Shown here: piece after piece, positions 18,201 to 26,394 of the stretch
Position numbering within the stretch: position 1 is the first letter of the stretch
Layout of the letters: each line of letters opens with the position of its first letter
Assembly (NCBI GenBank): GCA_001871115.1
Contig: MNUR01000032.1
Span: 1 to 64,000 of the forward strand
Direction: 5' to 3'
DNA: 64,000 bases
DNA from: Elusimicrobia bacterium CG1_02_56_21
GTDB taxonomy: Bacteria; Elusimicrobiota; Elusimicrobia; Elusimicrobiales; UBA9959
Translations under genes and position numbers: made by a program
Notes under the pieces: generated by a model
The model's input: only the letters and a program-made list of their open reading frames with translations
Databases searched by the model: none
What the model was told of the DNA's origin: nothing

Positions 18201-18318
18201 CCTGTCGCTGCTGATAACCCTGCTTATGACCCCGGTCACCTACTCACTGTTCGATGACCTGGAGATCTGGTTCCGGAAGAAATACATGGGCGGGGAAACG
18301 GACCGGGAAACCGTCTGA
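15223..18318 (+). CDS. RND multidrug/solute efflux pump (AcrB/HAE-1 type)
   Basis: 1031 residues, the usual length. The two halves each carry membrane helices and a large periplasmic loop. The N-terminus (ITEIAVQKPIFTTMMILTIV) is the typical first helix. The proton-relay pair is present in helix 4, IVIDDAIVMLENIY at about residues 395-408, and the second half has the helix LFGIVKKNSILQVDYTN. FGSE-like substrate tunnels cannot be judged. As in related pumps, it should use the proton gradient to export small hydrophobic molecules through the adaptor and TolC-type partner encoded just upstream. Gene order is regulator/channel, adaptor, pump, and transcription ends at the terminator at 18349. Confidence 0.95.
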   Translation: MKITEIAVQKPIFTTMMILTIVVLGAFSYFRLGVDLFPNVEFPFVIVQTALRGAGPEEVESSITKPIEEAVNTISGIEDITSTSYEGLSIVMVKFILEKNGDVAAQEVRDKVNSVQRQLPQGTDAPMIAKFDMGATPVLNVVIYGDRDLIGLTQIAKKKIKENIETVNGVGAVDIVGGREREIHLVVNPLKLSAMNLSIKQVKDAVTQQNIEIPGGKVEQKNKEFVLRIMGRLESVKDFNDIVITNINGTPVRLSDIGRVEDTGARMTTSSSYNGTPSVTLVVKKQSGTNTVAVVKNIKARLNGLEKSLPPGVQTKIIGDQSVFIEASVSTVKEHLILGAVFAALMVLLFIGDFRSTIISSLAIPTSLIGTLIFMDLSGFTLNNMTLLGLTIAVGIVIDDAIVMLENIYRHMEEHKMSPLKASLEGSREIAFAVLAMSTALLVIFVPLAYMGGIIGRFIKSYGLTIAYAVAISTLVALTLTPMLCAIFLKVNPKGKTNLQKSTDRINEYLAKYYIKMLEWALARRKRMVAFAAAIMISMVPLFMFLGKDFLPSDDTGQYQIIIIAPEGTSLSMMKQIFAQVETETKQIPYVINTLSSIGTGTGGHSGSASPNEGYIMVEVADIKDRPLPISKLVSASREMMSKYKGLRVSVSAVGGFGGGEAELQYNISGPDLAKLQEYSSKVANALRKVKGAVDVDVSFSYAKPEYRVEIDRKRAHDLGVKVEDIATSLRTMVGGEEDITKFKDGDELYQVRLRAEESFRDRKEAIEALMIPAGVNRVTRLDNIAKVVQGVGPTQIERFNRQRNVKVLANMSGIPIGKLITEAEKAFRELNAPPEYKGGVTGKAKELGNMLKGFLIAFLMAFIFIYIVLASQFESFVHPISIMIVLPLTIPFAVISLFLSGQNLSLFSIMGIFMLFGIVKKNSILQVDYTNTLRAKGMPRYQAMIEANKTRLRPILMTTLTLIAGMIPTALGTGAGSGTRRAMAIVIIGGQTLSLLITLLMTPVTYSLFDDLEIWFRKKYMGGETDRETV

Positions 18319-18348
18319 GCAAACCGGTAAAACCGTTCTGCCCTTAAC

Positions 18349-18373
18349 AAAGGGAGGCCCTGCCTCCCTTTTT
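18349..18373 (+). terminator. Terminator of the RND operon
   Basis: AAAGGGAGG pairs with CCTCCCTTT around a five-base loop, followed by T residues. It lies 30 bases after the pump stop codon. Confidence 0.85.
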
Positions 18374-18461
18374 AAATTTTCAGGCAGCTCCGGCTACTGC
18401 GCTGCCGCCGCAAAAACATTTCCCCTTGAAATAATAATGAGAATCAGGTAAAAATATATAG

Positions 18462-19739
18462 ATGTGTTCTTCTATCCTCGTCTGCCTAAACGGATTTAAG
18501 CGGCCGGCCCTGCTGGCGGCTTTCTTCAGTTTTATCGCCGCTGCCTCGCCGGCGCTGGGGGCCAATTACGATATTTCTTATCTCTGGCACCCGGACCTGG
18601 CCAGCGTAACCGCCTACAAAGACAAGATTTCAGGAATTCTCGGCCCGGAAGTTACCCGCCGCCTGAGCATAGTCCAGGGGCAGGATAATTACGGGCTTAT
18701 TTACAGGCGTAAAGGAGGGGCGGAGTCCGCCAGGTCCGTGGCGGTCAAGCACTCCGCTTTTTTAAAGGCGAAAGGCCTGGGACCGGCCATCCCCATACAG
18801 TCGAAAGACTGGACACCCTTAAAAAAAACCGCGCCCCCGGCCGGGCAGGCCGGGGTTCTGAGCAGCGGGCCGCCGGCGCCTTTCGAGTCCGAAGTTGAAA
18901 AATATATAAAGAGCCTGCGCCGGCGCGGACATATTAAAGGCGACGAGCGCACCGCCTGGCTTATCTACGACCTGGCCGCCGATAAAAAACTGGTCAGCAT
19001 CAACGAGGACATGCCGCTGGAAGCCGCCAGCATGATAAAGCCTTTCATCGCCCTGGCCTACTTCCATGAAGTTAATGCCGGGCGCCGTAAATATTCAGCC
19101 GCCGTGCGCTCGCGCATGGAGCGGATGATACAGCACTCCGACAATCCTTCGGCCGACTGGCTGCTCCGGCGCCTGGGCGGCCCCGCCAAGGTCCAGCGCC
19201 TGCTTAAGACTAATTACAGCGGGATACTGACCAATACCCGTATAGTGGAGTATATCTCCGCCAGCGGCCGGACTTACCGCAACAAAGCTTCGGCGCACGA
19301 TTACAGCCGCTTCCTGTACGCGCTGTGGAACGGAACGCTGCCCCGCTCCGCCGAGCTGAAGCGGATAATGAACCTCCCTAACCCGGACCGGCTTTATACC
19401 TCCAGCCCCGGAGTTCCCGAGGGAACGGAGGTGTACGACAAAACCGGGACCACCAGCCACCTTTGCGGCAATATGGGCATACTCGTGGCGATGCGCGAGG
19501 ACGGCAAGCGCTTTCCGTATATTATCGTTGGAATTATAGAGAAGGAGAGGGCCGCCCGGAACTACTTCGGCTGGATGCGCGCCAGGGGCGACGTCATCCG
19601 CCGGGTGTCGGAAATGGCCTATGAGACCATTTCAGGCCGGCACCAGCTCGAGGATTTCAGCCCTTTAAGCGCCAGCTCCGGCGGCGGCAAAGAGCAAGCG
19701 GACACGGAAGAGAGCGAAACAGAAGATTCCACCTCATAA
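18462..19739 (+). CDS. Class A beta-lactamase-like serine hydrolase, secreted
   Basis: 425 residues with a signal peptide (cleavage near SPALGA, residue ~33). The C-terminal ~280 residues carry all three signatures of the penicillin-binding/beta-lactamase fold: SMIK (Ser ~190, Lys ~193), SDN (~226) and KTG (~327, YDKTGTTSHLCG). The Glu-166 motif of true class A lactamases is not evident, so a peptidoglycan-related or esterase-like role is as likely as antibiotic cleavage. An N-terminal ~120-residue extension contains a Tyr/Trp-rich part and a Pro-rich linker. The last ~35 residues are acidic and Ser/Glu-rich. It stands alone between the RND terminator and convergent glycosyltransferase genes. 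Confidence 0.85.
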   Translation: MCSSILVCLNGFKRPALLAAFFSFIAAASPALGANYDISYLWHPDLASVTAYKDKISGILGPEVTRRLSIVQGQDNYGLIYRRKGGAESARSVAVKHSAFLKAKGLGPAIPIQSKDWTPLKKTAPPAGQAGVLSSGPPAPFESEVEKYIKSLRRRGHIKGDERTAWLIYDLAADKKLVSINEDMPLEAASMIKPFIALAYFHEVNAGRRKYSAAVRSRMERMIQHSDNPSADWLLRRLGGPAKVQRLLKTNYSGILTNTRIVEYISASGRTYRNKASAHDYSRFLYALWNGTLPRSAELKRIMNLPNPDRLYTSSPGVPEGTEVYDKTGTTSHLCGNMGILVAMREDGKRFPYIIVGIIEKERAARNYFGWMRARGDVIRRVSEMAYETISGRHQLEDFSPLSASSGGGKEQADTEESETEDSTS

Positions 19740-19772
19740 ACCGTACGCCCCGGGAGAGTTTCACTCCCCGGT

Positions 19773-20975
19773 TCAGCGGACCAGGCTCCTGTAAAGGTCG
19801 TAAGTTTTTTTGGCCACCCCGGCCCAGCTGAACTGCGTTTCCGCGCGGCGGCGGCCGGCGGCCGAAAATTTCCTGGCCAGGGAAGGGTTGCGCAGAACCC
19901 GGTTTACCGCGGCCGCAAGGTCGCGCGAGAACTTTTCGGGGTTGCACGGCTCGCAGGCCCCGTCCTTAAGGGCCTGGAAGGGAACCAGCAGGCCGGTTTT
20001 TTCCGGCACAACCACTTCCAGTATCCCCCCCACTCCGGAAGCCACCACCGGCACCCCGCAGGCCATGGCCTCCACATTTATTATCCCGAAAGGCTCGTAG
20101 ATAGACGGGCAGCAAAAAACGGCCGCATGGCTGTAAAGTTCAATAACCTCGTTCTTGGGCAGCATACCGCGTATCCAGATCACGTTTTTATGGACCTTGC
20201 TTATCTTCGCTACGCTGGCCTCCATCTCCGCGGCTATCTCCTTGGTATCCGGAGCGCCCGCGCAGAGCACTATCTGCGCTTCAGGGTCGATATGGGGAAT
20301 AGCGTTTACAAGGTGAATTATGCCTTTTTGCCTGGTTATCCTCCCTACAAAAAGCACATAGGGCTTAGCCGGGTCTATCTTCCATTTGCGGAGGGCTTTG
20401 GAGGAAGTAGTCCGGCTGTATTCGGCCAGGTCGATGCCGTTATGGATAACGTGTATCCTGGAGGCCGGAACATTATAGCAGGACAGGATATCCGCTTTCA
20501 TGCCGTGCGAAACCGCGATGACGGCGTCCGCGGACTGAACAGCGTTTTCCTCTATCCAGCTGCTCAGGTCGTAGGCTCCGCCCAGCTGCTCGCGCTTCCA
20601 GGGGCGGTGCGGCTCTAATGAATGAGTGGTCAGAACGAAAGGGACTTTGTAAAGCAGCTTGGCGAAGAACCCGCCCAGGTTGGCGTACCAGGTATGGCAA
20701 TGGACTATATCGGCCGTGTTATTCTTACAGAACTGCAGATTGACGCTTACCGCCTCGAGCGCCTTGCCTAAGCCTTTGTCCGCTCCCTTCGCGAGGGCGG
20801 CCCAGGGCTTGTAGCCGGCTACCTGCAGATGCGGCAGTTTCACTTTCTGGTCGCCGAAGCAGCGGACCTCCACATCCATAAGCAGGGAGAGCTCACGGGT
20901 AAGGTATTCTACGGCTACTCCGGCGCCGCCGTAGATATTCGGCGGATATTCATTCGTGTATAAGACAACTTTCAT
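19773..20975 (-). CDS. GT4 glycosyltransferase of the actinobacterial GlgA/GlgM type
   Basis: 400 residues. The N-terminus (YTNEYPPNIYGGAGVAVEYL) and the C-terminal nucleotide-sugar site (CCPSIYEPFGIINVEAMACG) place it in GT4, close to the Corynebacterium-type glycogen synthase subfamily, which transfers glucose from ADP- or UDP-glucose to alpha-glucan or to maltose-1-phosphate. VLFVGRITRQKGIIHLVNAI is the hinge between the two Rossmann domains. The neighbour is a GT5 glycogen synthase, so two alpha-glucan transferases sit in tandem; they may differ in donor or acceptor. ATG 20975 is preceded by AGGGGGAA. It converges with the serine hydrolase gene; an imperfect CCGGGGAG hairpin at about 19748-19772 lies between their ends. 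Confidence 0.85.
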   Translation of the reverse strand: MKVVLYTNEYPPNIYGGAGVAVEYLTRELSLLMDVEVRCFGDQKVKLPHLQVAGYKPWAALAKGADKGLGKALEAVSVNLQFCKNNTADIVHCHTWYANLGGFFAKLLYKVPFVLTTHSLEPHRPWKREQLGGAYDLSSWIEENAVQSADAVIAVSHGMKADILSCYNVPASRIHVIHNGIDLAEYSRTTSSKALRKWKIDPAKPYVLFVGRITRQKGIIHLVNAIPHIDPEAQIVLCAGAPDTKEIAAEMEASVAKISKVHKNVIWIRGMLPKNEVIELYSHAAVFCCPSIYEPFGIINVEAMACGVPVVASGVGGILEVVVPEKTGLLVPFQALKDGACEPCNPEKFSRDLAAAVNRVLRNPSLARKFSAAGRRRAETQFSWAGVAKKTYDLYRSLVR

Positions 20976-21046
20976 GGTTCCCCCTGGACCTTCTCAATCA
21001 AAGATAAGCCCGCAGCTTCCGGTCCGGAGTCCGGAATTGCGGCCGG

Positions 21047-22504
21047 CTACAGCTGCCTGCGCTGGGCGGCGATATTAAATAATTTCAGGTAAGCCTCGGC
21101 GGATTTTGACCAGGAATAATCGCCGCTCATTGCGTTGCGCACCATCATGTTCCAGTTCTCCTTCCAGGCGTACAGCGAGATGATATGCCCAAGCACCGAC
21201 CTTAACTGCCCCTCGTCGGCGTCGTCTATCGCAAAACCGTTGGAATCTTTGGGCTCGCCGTTATAAAACACCGTGTCTTTTAGCCCCCCGGTGCGGGTGA
21301 CCAGCGGAAGCGCGCCGTAGCGCATGGAGATCATCTGCGGCAGGCCGCAGGGTTCAAAGCGGGAGGGCATCACAAAGATATCGGCGCCGGCGTAAATCCG
21401 GTGCGCTAGTGATTCGTTAAACCCTACTTTAAAGGCCGCACGCCTGGGATTGGCCGCCGACAGCGCGCTGAAGGCGTCCGACAGCCCGGGGTCGCCCTGC
21501 CCCAGCACCACGAACTGCATCTTATCCAGGAACTCGGGCGCGGCGTTCAGGAGAACGTCCAGCCCCTTCTGGCTGTCGAGGCGGCTCACTACGCCCGCCA
21601 GCACGGTATCCTTGTTCTCTTCCAGCCCCAGTTCCTTCTGCAGCGCTTTCTTTGAAGCCGCTTTGCCGCGCCGGAAGCTTTTGAGCTCGTAGCCGCGCTC
21701 GAGGAAAGTATCCGTAGCCGGGTCCCAGATCTCGTCGTCTATGCCGTTTAAGATGCCGAACAGGTCGGAGGCGCGGTGCCTGAGAACGCCGTCCATCCCG
21801 TGACCGAATTCCGCCCGGTACTGTATCTCTCCGGCGTAAGTAGGGCTGACGGTAGTTATCAGGTCGGCGAATATCAGGCCTGCTTTCATGAAATTAATCC
21901 CGCCGTAATATTCCAGGCGCTCCGGAGTAAAATCCTGCCAGGAGAACCCCGCTTTGAGCAGGGTTTCTTTCGGGAACATCCCCTGGTAGGCTATATTGTG
22001 GACGGTGAACACCGAGGCGGTCTTGGAGAAGAAAGAGTCCAGCCGGGAAAGGGTGCGCAGGTAAGCGGGGACCAGGCCGGTCTGCCAGTCGTGGCAGTGG
22101 ATAATGTCGGGCTTGAAACCTATGAATTTTGCGCCCTCCAGCACCGCGCGCGAGAAAAATATAAACCGCTCGTCATTGTCCTCAAAATCCCCCGCGGCGC
22201 TGCGGTACATCCCCGGCCGGTCGAAATACTTGGGATTCTCTATAAAATAGACGGCCACCTTCCCCCACTGGACGCGGCTCATGGTAGCGGTCTCGACGTG
22301 GTTGCCCATGGGGATGAGGAAACTTCCTCCGGCGGCTTTAAGAGAGAAGGCGCCTCCCCCGACATTGCGGTAGCGCGGCAAAAACAGCACTACTTCCGTG
22401 CCTTCCGTCCTGGAAAAAACCTGGGAGAGAGCCCCGGTCACGTCGGCCAGGCCGCCGGTCTTGCAGAAGGGAAAAGCTTCGCTCGCCGCGATCAGGATTT
22501 TCAT
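21047..22504 (-). CDS. glgA: Glycogen synthase, GT5
   Basis: 485 residues, full length. ADP-glucose:glucan transferase extending alpha-1,4 chains in glycogen. The N-terminal KTGGLADVTGAL loop binds ADP-glucose, HNIAYQGMFP and INFMKAGLIFADLITTVSPTYA are typical of the family, and SRFEPCGLPQMISMRYG holds the C-terminal catalytic Glu. The ribosome site GAGGAGAAA precedes ATG 22504. It lies 10 bases after galT and upstream of the GT4 gene, forming a sugar-storage cluster. No branching enzyme, phosphorylase or glgC is present in the window. Confidence 0.96.
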   Translation of the reverse strand: MKILIAASEAFPFCKTGGLADVTGALSQVFSRTEGTEVVLFLPRYRNVGGGAFSLKAAGGSFLIPMGNHVETATMSRVQWGKVAVYFIENPKYFDRPGMYRSAAGDFEDNDERFIFFSRAVLEGAKFIGFKPDIIHCHDWQTGLVPAYLRTLSRLDSFFSKTASVFTVHNIAYQGMFPKETLLKAGFSWQDFTPERLEYYGGINFMKAGLIFADLITTVSPTYAGEIQYRAEFGHGMDGVLRHRASDLFGILNGIDDEIWDPATDTFLERGYELKSFRRGKAASKKALQKELGLEENKDTVLAGVVSRLDSQKGLDVLLNAAPEFLDKMQFVVLGQGDPGLSDAFSALSAANPRRAAFKVGFNESLAHRIYAGADIFVMPSRFEPCGLPQMISMRYGALPLVTRTGGLKDTVFYNGEPKDSNGFAIDDADEGQLRSVLGHIISLYAWKENWNMMVRNAMSGDYSWSKSAEAYLKLFNIAAQRRQL

Positions 22505-22514
22505 GGTTTCTCCT

Positions 22515-23510
22515 CTAAATCTTAAATGTCTTCCCGGAATTCAGGATCTCCGCCGCGTCCTCCGGGGAGACGGTGTTAATATAGAACCCGGTGCCCCACT
22601 CAAAACCGGCTACGTGCGTAAGTTTGGGCATTATCTCGATATGCCAGTGATAATGCTGCGCCTCCGGCTCCCGGACCGGCATGGTATGAACGATAAGATT
22701 ATAGGACAGGTCCGGCAGAGAAACTGAAAGTTTCCGCAGGGTGTCTTTAAGGATTTCCGCCAGGGCGCCGGTTTCATTTTCCGGCATGTTCTCGAAATGG
22801 CTGGCATGCTTCTTCGGCAGTATCCAGGTCTCAAAGGAAAAACGGCTGGCGTAGGGAGCAACGGCCAGGAAAGAGGGGTTCTCTGCCACTACGCGGCGCC
22901 GGAACGCGGTTTCCTCGGTCACTATATCACAAAAAACGCAGGTTCCGCGCTCAAGATAGTATTGAGCCGCGCCGTCTATCTCCTGCGCCACCCTGAGCGG
23001 GGCCATTGGCATGGCTATTATCTGCGAATGCGGATGCATAAGGCTCGCCCCGGCGTTGCGGCCATGGTTCTTGAAGATCATCACGTATTTTATCCGCGGA
23101 TCTTTTTTTATTTCTTTCACGCGCAGGATAAAGGTGTTGAGCACTTCGCCCATGGCCTCCGGGGAAAGCTCTTCCAGCCGGCTCCCATGGTCGGGGGTCT
23201 CTATGACCACCTCGTGAAAGCCCATCCCGTCCATGCGGTTATAGATGCCCTCGCGGCGGTTATCGGAAGACCCCTCGGAGGTCAGCGCCGGATATTTATT
23301 CCGCACTACGCGCAGGCGCCAGCTTCCCGCGGCTCCGGGCAGCGAATAAATAACGGGAGGGGTGAGGTCCTCGTTGCCGGCGCAGAAAGGACAAACATGA
23401 CCGCTCCCGTCCTGGTGCGCCCCCAGCCGGAAATCATTGGGCCGCAAGCCGCGCTCGGAGGCTATTATAACCCAGCGGCCGAAGACGGGATCTTTTCTTA
23501 TTTCAGGCAT
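22515..23510 (-). CDS. galT: Galactose-1-phosphate uridylyltransferase (GalT/HIT superfamily)
   Basis: 331 residues. In the family, a His forms a covalent UMP intermediate and exchanges UDP between UDP-glucose and galactose-1-phosphate. The motif GASLMHPHSQIIA (about residues 151-163) contains the HPHxQ nucleophile. CPFCAGNEDLTPP and a second CVFC give the zinc ligands. The second HIT half (QHYHWHIEIMPKL) is intact. The context of two glucan synthases suggests feeding or drawing on the UDP/ADP-glucose pool; a related ADP-glucose-specific activity cannot be excluded from sequence alone. No Shine-Dalgarno sequence is seen before ATG 23510; scpB ends 36 bases upstream at a hairpin terminator. 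Confidence 0.9.
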   Translation of the reverse strand: MPEIRKDPVFGRWVIIASERGLRPNDFRLGAHQDGSGHVCPFCAGNEDLTPPVIYSLPGAAGSWRLRVVRNKYPALTSEGSSDNRREGIYNRMDGMGFHEVVIETPDHGSRLEELSPEAMGEVLNTFILRVKEIKKDPRIKYVMIFKNHGRNAGASLMHPHSQIIAMPMAPLRVAQEIDGAAQYYLERGTCVFCDIVTEETAFRRRVVAENPSFLAVAPYASRFSFETWILPKKHASHFENMPENETGALAEILKDTLRKLSVSLPDLSYNLIVHTMPVREPEAQHYHWHIEIMPKLTHVAGFEWGTGFYINTVSPEDAAEILNSGKTFKI

Positions 23511-23534
23511 TGTAAAAAGTAAACGTCAAAAACC

Positions 23535-23558
23535 AAAAAAGCCGTTTTAGAGCGGCTT
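23535..23558 (-). terminator. Terminator overlapping the scpB stop codon
   Basis: The minus strand shows AAGCCG/CGGCTT with an eight-base loop and a run of T. The stop codon of scpB lies in the loop. It separates the scp operon from galT-glgA. Confidence 0.75.
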
Positions 23559-24428
23559 TTCCCCGGTTTCGTCGGAGGCCTGTCCGGAGAATTCGGCCTC
23601 CGCGGCCGGCTCTTCCGCGGTTTCTGCCCGCACGGGGGAGTTCTGCCCCTCTAATTCCGCGGGCTCTGTTTCTTCGGTGGCCGACGCGGCTTCTTCGCTT
23701 TCAGCCGGAGCCGCACCGGCCTCTTCGGTTGCTTCCGGGGCCGGCCCAGCTTCTTCAGTTTCAGCCGAGGCCCCCTCGATTTCTCCGGTTTCTGCCAAGG
23801 CGGCCTGCGCCGGGTCCGGCGGCGGGGCGCCCTCGGCGACAGGCTCCGGGATAGATTCCTCTTCAACAAGCTCCACCGCGGTCGACTGCGCGGCGGCCGC
23901 CATGTTCTCTATATTAAAGCTTTCCAGCTTCGGCATATCGTCCAGGGAATTAAGACCGAACTGGCGCAAAAACTCGCTGGTGGTTCCATAAAGTATCGGG
24001 CGGCCTATGCTCTCTCTGCGGCCCACCACGGTAATAAGCCTGCGCTGTGATAGCGTTTCAAGAGGGCCTATCACTTCAACCCCGCGGATGGCTTCTATTT
24101 CGGCCCGGGTGAGCGGCTGCTTATAGGCTATTATGCAAAGGGTCTCCAGCGCGGCCTGGGTAAGGCGCACCGTCATTTTATTCTGATAAAGTTTACGCAC
24201 CCACAGGCCGTATTCGGGCCGGGTAGCCAGCTGCCAGCCGCCGGCCACCTGCATTATCTGCAGCGTGCGGCCTTCTTCATCATAACTGCTGCGCAGTTCG
24301 GAGAGAGCTCTTTCCAGGCGCTCTTTGTTCTTTATTTCACAAAGCTGGGCTATGCGGCTCACCGGCAGCGGCGCGTCCGTAATGAACAACAGGGTCTCAA
24401 GCACTTTTTTAAGTTCGATGTCTTCCAT
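23547..24428 (-). CDS. scpB: Segregation and condensation protein ScpB with an acidic tail
   Basis: 293 residues. Residues 1-180 are the twin winged-helix ScpB (LKKVLETLLFITDAPLPVSR; TQAALETLCIIAYKQPLTRAEIEAIRGV; GRPILYGTTSEFLRQFGL). ScpB dimers bind ScpA and the SMC ATPase to compact chromosomes. The remaining ~110 residues are an unusually long, low-complexity Glu/Ala/Pro/Thr tail (many EE and AE pairs), predicted to be disordered. ScpA just upstream also ends in an Ala/Pro-rich tail. smc itself is not in the window. ATG 24428 has a GAGGT ribosome site. Confidence 0.95.
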   Translation of the reverse strand: MEDIELKKVLETLLFITDAPLPVSRIAQLCEIKNKERLERALSELRSSYDEEGRTLQIMQVAGGWQLATRPEYGLWVRKLYQNKMTVRLTQAALETLCIIAYKQPLTRAEIEAIRGVEVIGPLETLSQRRLITVVGRRESIGRPILYGTTSEFLRQFGLNSLDDMPKLESFNIENMAAAAQSTAVELVEEESIPEPVAEGAPPPDPAQAALAETGEIEGASAETEEAGPAPEATEEAGAAPAESEEAASATEETEPAELEGQNSPVRAETAEEPAAEAEFSGQASDETGEKPL

Positions 24429-24473
24429 AGTACCTCATAAAAGAAAAATAAAAAAACAGCCGGTAATTCGTTA

Positions 24474-25295
24474 TCAGTCGCCGGAACCCGGGGAGGGTTC
24501 CCCGGCCTGCACGCCGGTACCCGATGACTTTTGCTTTGCTGCCTCCGGCTCCGCTGCCGAGGCTGCTGCCGCAGGCTCCGGCGCTGGCGCAGCGGCCTGG
24601 ACGGGGGCGGGGTAAATCCGGACCTCGGTATAAGCTTCGTCCTGCGAGACCATTATTTTCCGCTGTTTCACGAGCTCAAGCAGGGCCATAAAACAGGTTA
24701 TAACCCCCAGGCGCTTGGTCTCCGAGGCGAATACATCGTCCAGCAGCAGCCACTCCCGCCCTTCCAGCATCTTCTCTATCTTCGCGACCCGCGACCCTAT
24801 AGGGAAAGGCTCGCCCTGGACGCCCCGGCTGGGCTCGGCCCGCTCAAAAGCGCGCTTTACCGCGTCCATCAGGGCGCTAAAATCAAGGTCCAGGAACTTC
24901 TCCTCGCTTGAGAAAACCGGTGAGCCGCGGTAAAAGGCGTCCTTGAAGCGCGCAAAGCGCCAGTTCATCTCTTTTGAAGCTTCTTTGTAGCGCTGGTACT
25001 CTTCGAGCATGGAAACAAGCGCGCCGCGCGGGTCTGGCCCGCTCTCGCCTTCGGGCCGCTCGGGCGCGGGCAGGAGCATCTTCGCCTTTACCTGCATAAG
25101 AGTGGCCGCCATCACCAGAAATTCTCCGGCTACCTCAAGGTTCAGGCTCTTCATAACTTCCAGGTACTGCAGATACTCGGAAGTGATCTGCGATATCGGG
25201 ATGTCGTAGATATCCAGGTTGTTCTTTTTGATGAGGTGCATCAACAGGTCAAGCGGGCCCTCAAAGTTTTCCAGATGTATGTCTATTGCGTTCAT
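24474..25295 (-). CDS. scpA: Segregation and condensation protein ScpA
   Basis: 273 residues. This is the kleisin subunit linking SMC heads. The N-terminal helical domain (IHLENFEGPLDLLMHLIKKN, DIYDIPISQITSEYLQYL) binds the SMC neck, and the C-terminal winged helix (RLGVITCFMALLELVKQRKI) binds the SMC cap. The final ~45 residues are Ala/Pro/Glu-rich and look disordered, matching the style of the ScpB tail. It lies 8 bases after trpS and 45 bases before scpB, so M50 protease, trpS, scpA and scpB form one transcript. Confidence 0.96.
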   Translation of the reverse strand: MNAIDIHLENFEGPLDLLMHLIKKNNLDIYDIPISQITSEYLQYLEVMKSLNLEVAGEFLVMAATLMQVKAKMLLPAPERPEGESGPDPRGALVSMLEEYQRYKEASKEMNWRFARFKDAFYRGSPVFSSEEKFLDLDFSALMDAVKRAFERAEPSRGVQGEPFPIGSRVAKIEKMLEGREWLLLDDVFASETKRLGVITCFMALLELVKQRKIMVSQDEAYTEVRIYPAPVQAAAPAPEPAAAASAAEPEAAKQKSSGTGVQAGEPSPGSGD

Positions 25296-25303
25296 TTTTA
25301 CCT

Positions 25304-26392
25304 TTACAGTTTAAAAGCGGCGCGCACTCTAGCCATCATTTCTTCGGCCCTGGCGGCGGCTTGCGCCCCGCCGGCGGCAAGTATCTCGTCGGCGGCGGCC
25401 CCGGCCGCCACGGTCTGCCTGCGGCTGCGCTGCTCGGCCATCGGTCCGCTCATCAGCTCTATCAGGTGTTTTTTGCAGGCCCCGCAGCCTATTTTACCTT
25501 CGGAGCACTCTGCCTTGCGGGCGGCCCAGCCGGTATTGTAAAGCTTATGAAAAGCGAACACCACACAGCCTTCCGGGTGGCCCTTATCATCCACTTTTAG
25601 CTTGAGCGGGTCGGTGAACATCTTCTTCACCTTGCCCTCGAGGGCTTTGGGCTCCTCGCCAAGCTCCACGGTATTGCCGTAGGATTTTGACATCTTGCGG
25701 CCGTCAAGGCCGGGAACCATAGGCGCGCTGGTGAGCAGCGGCTCCGGGGCAAAAAGTATCTCCTGCTTGACCGTATGGTTGAAACGGCGGGCTATCTCGC
25801 GGGTCAGCTCCAGGTGCGGAAGCTGGTCACGGCCCACCGGCACGTATTTTGCCCCGTACATTAAGATATCGGCGGCCTGGAGCACCGGGTAGCCGAGAAA
25901 GCCGTAAACGGCCATATCGGAATGCAGCGCAAGCTCGTCGGCGTCATGGCCGTGGGCCTCGGCCAGCTGCTTCGTTATTCCCTCGGCCTTCTTCATCTTG
26001 TCTTCCTGCCCTTTATACTTCTGTTTATAAAGTTCCTGGAGCTGCTCTTTAAAGGTCGGGTTCCGCAGCAGCCAGCTTACAGGGGTCAGCATGCCTAGCA
26101 GCATGAAAAGCTCGGCGTGCGCCTTTATGTCGGACTGGCGGAAAATAACGCATTTGGCCGGGTCCAGGCCGGCGGCCAGCCAGTCGGCCGCCATCAGGCG
26201 CGCGTTCTCGCGCATCGCTGCTGTTTCCTCGTGCGAGGTGGTCAGCGCGTGCCAGTCGGCCACAAAAAAATAGCAGTCGTATTTATCCTGCAGTTCCACC
26301 CAGTTCTTCAGCGCGCCCCAGTAATTCCCCAGATGCAGCCGGCCGGTGGGCCTCATGCCGGAAACTACCACGGGTTTCTTGTTGTTTTCCAT
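25304..26392 (-). CDS. trpS: Tryptophan--tRNA ligase
   Basis: 362 residues, class I synthetase that charges tRNA-Trp. The HIGH-type signature is TGRLHLGNYWGAL near the N-terminus, and KMSKSYGN (about residue 232) is the second signature. QAADILMYGAKYVPVGRDQ is the Trp-specific active site. An insertion (~residues 108-140, rich in Lys/Glu) and a C-terminal CGACKKHLIELM motif are present. It begins two bases after the M50 protease stop and reads into scpA. Confidence 0.97.
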   Translation of the reverse strand: MENNKKPVVVSGMRPTGRLHLGNYWGALKNWVELQDKYDCYFFVADWHALTTSHEETAAMRENARLMAADWLAAGLDPAKCVIFRQSDIKAHAELFMLLGMLTPVSWLLRNPTFKEQLQELYKQKYKGQEDKMKKAEGITKQLAEAHGHDADELALHSDMAVYGFLGYPVLQAADILMYGAKYVPVGRDQLPHLELTREIARRFNHTVKQEILFAPEPLLTSAPMVPGLDGRKMSKSYGNTVELGEEPKALEGKVKKMFTDPLKLKVDDKGHPEGCVVFAFHKLYNTGWAARKAECSEGKIGCGACKKHLIELMSGPMAEQRSRRQTVAAGAAADEILAAGGAQAAARAEEMMARVRAAFKL

Positions 26393-26394
26393 AA

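Noticed and set aside
18462-19739. A true antibiotic-resistance class A beta-lactamase
   Set aside because: The three catalytic motifs are there, but the general-base Glu of the omega loop is not evident, and the long extensions are atypical, so resistance should not be assumed.
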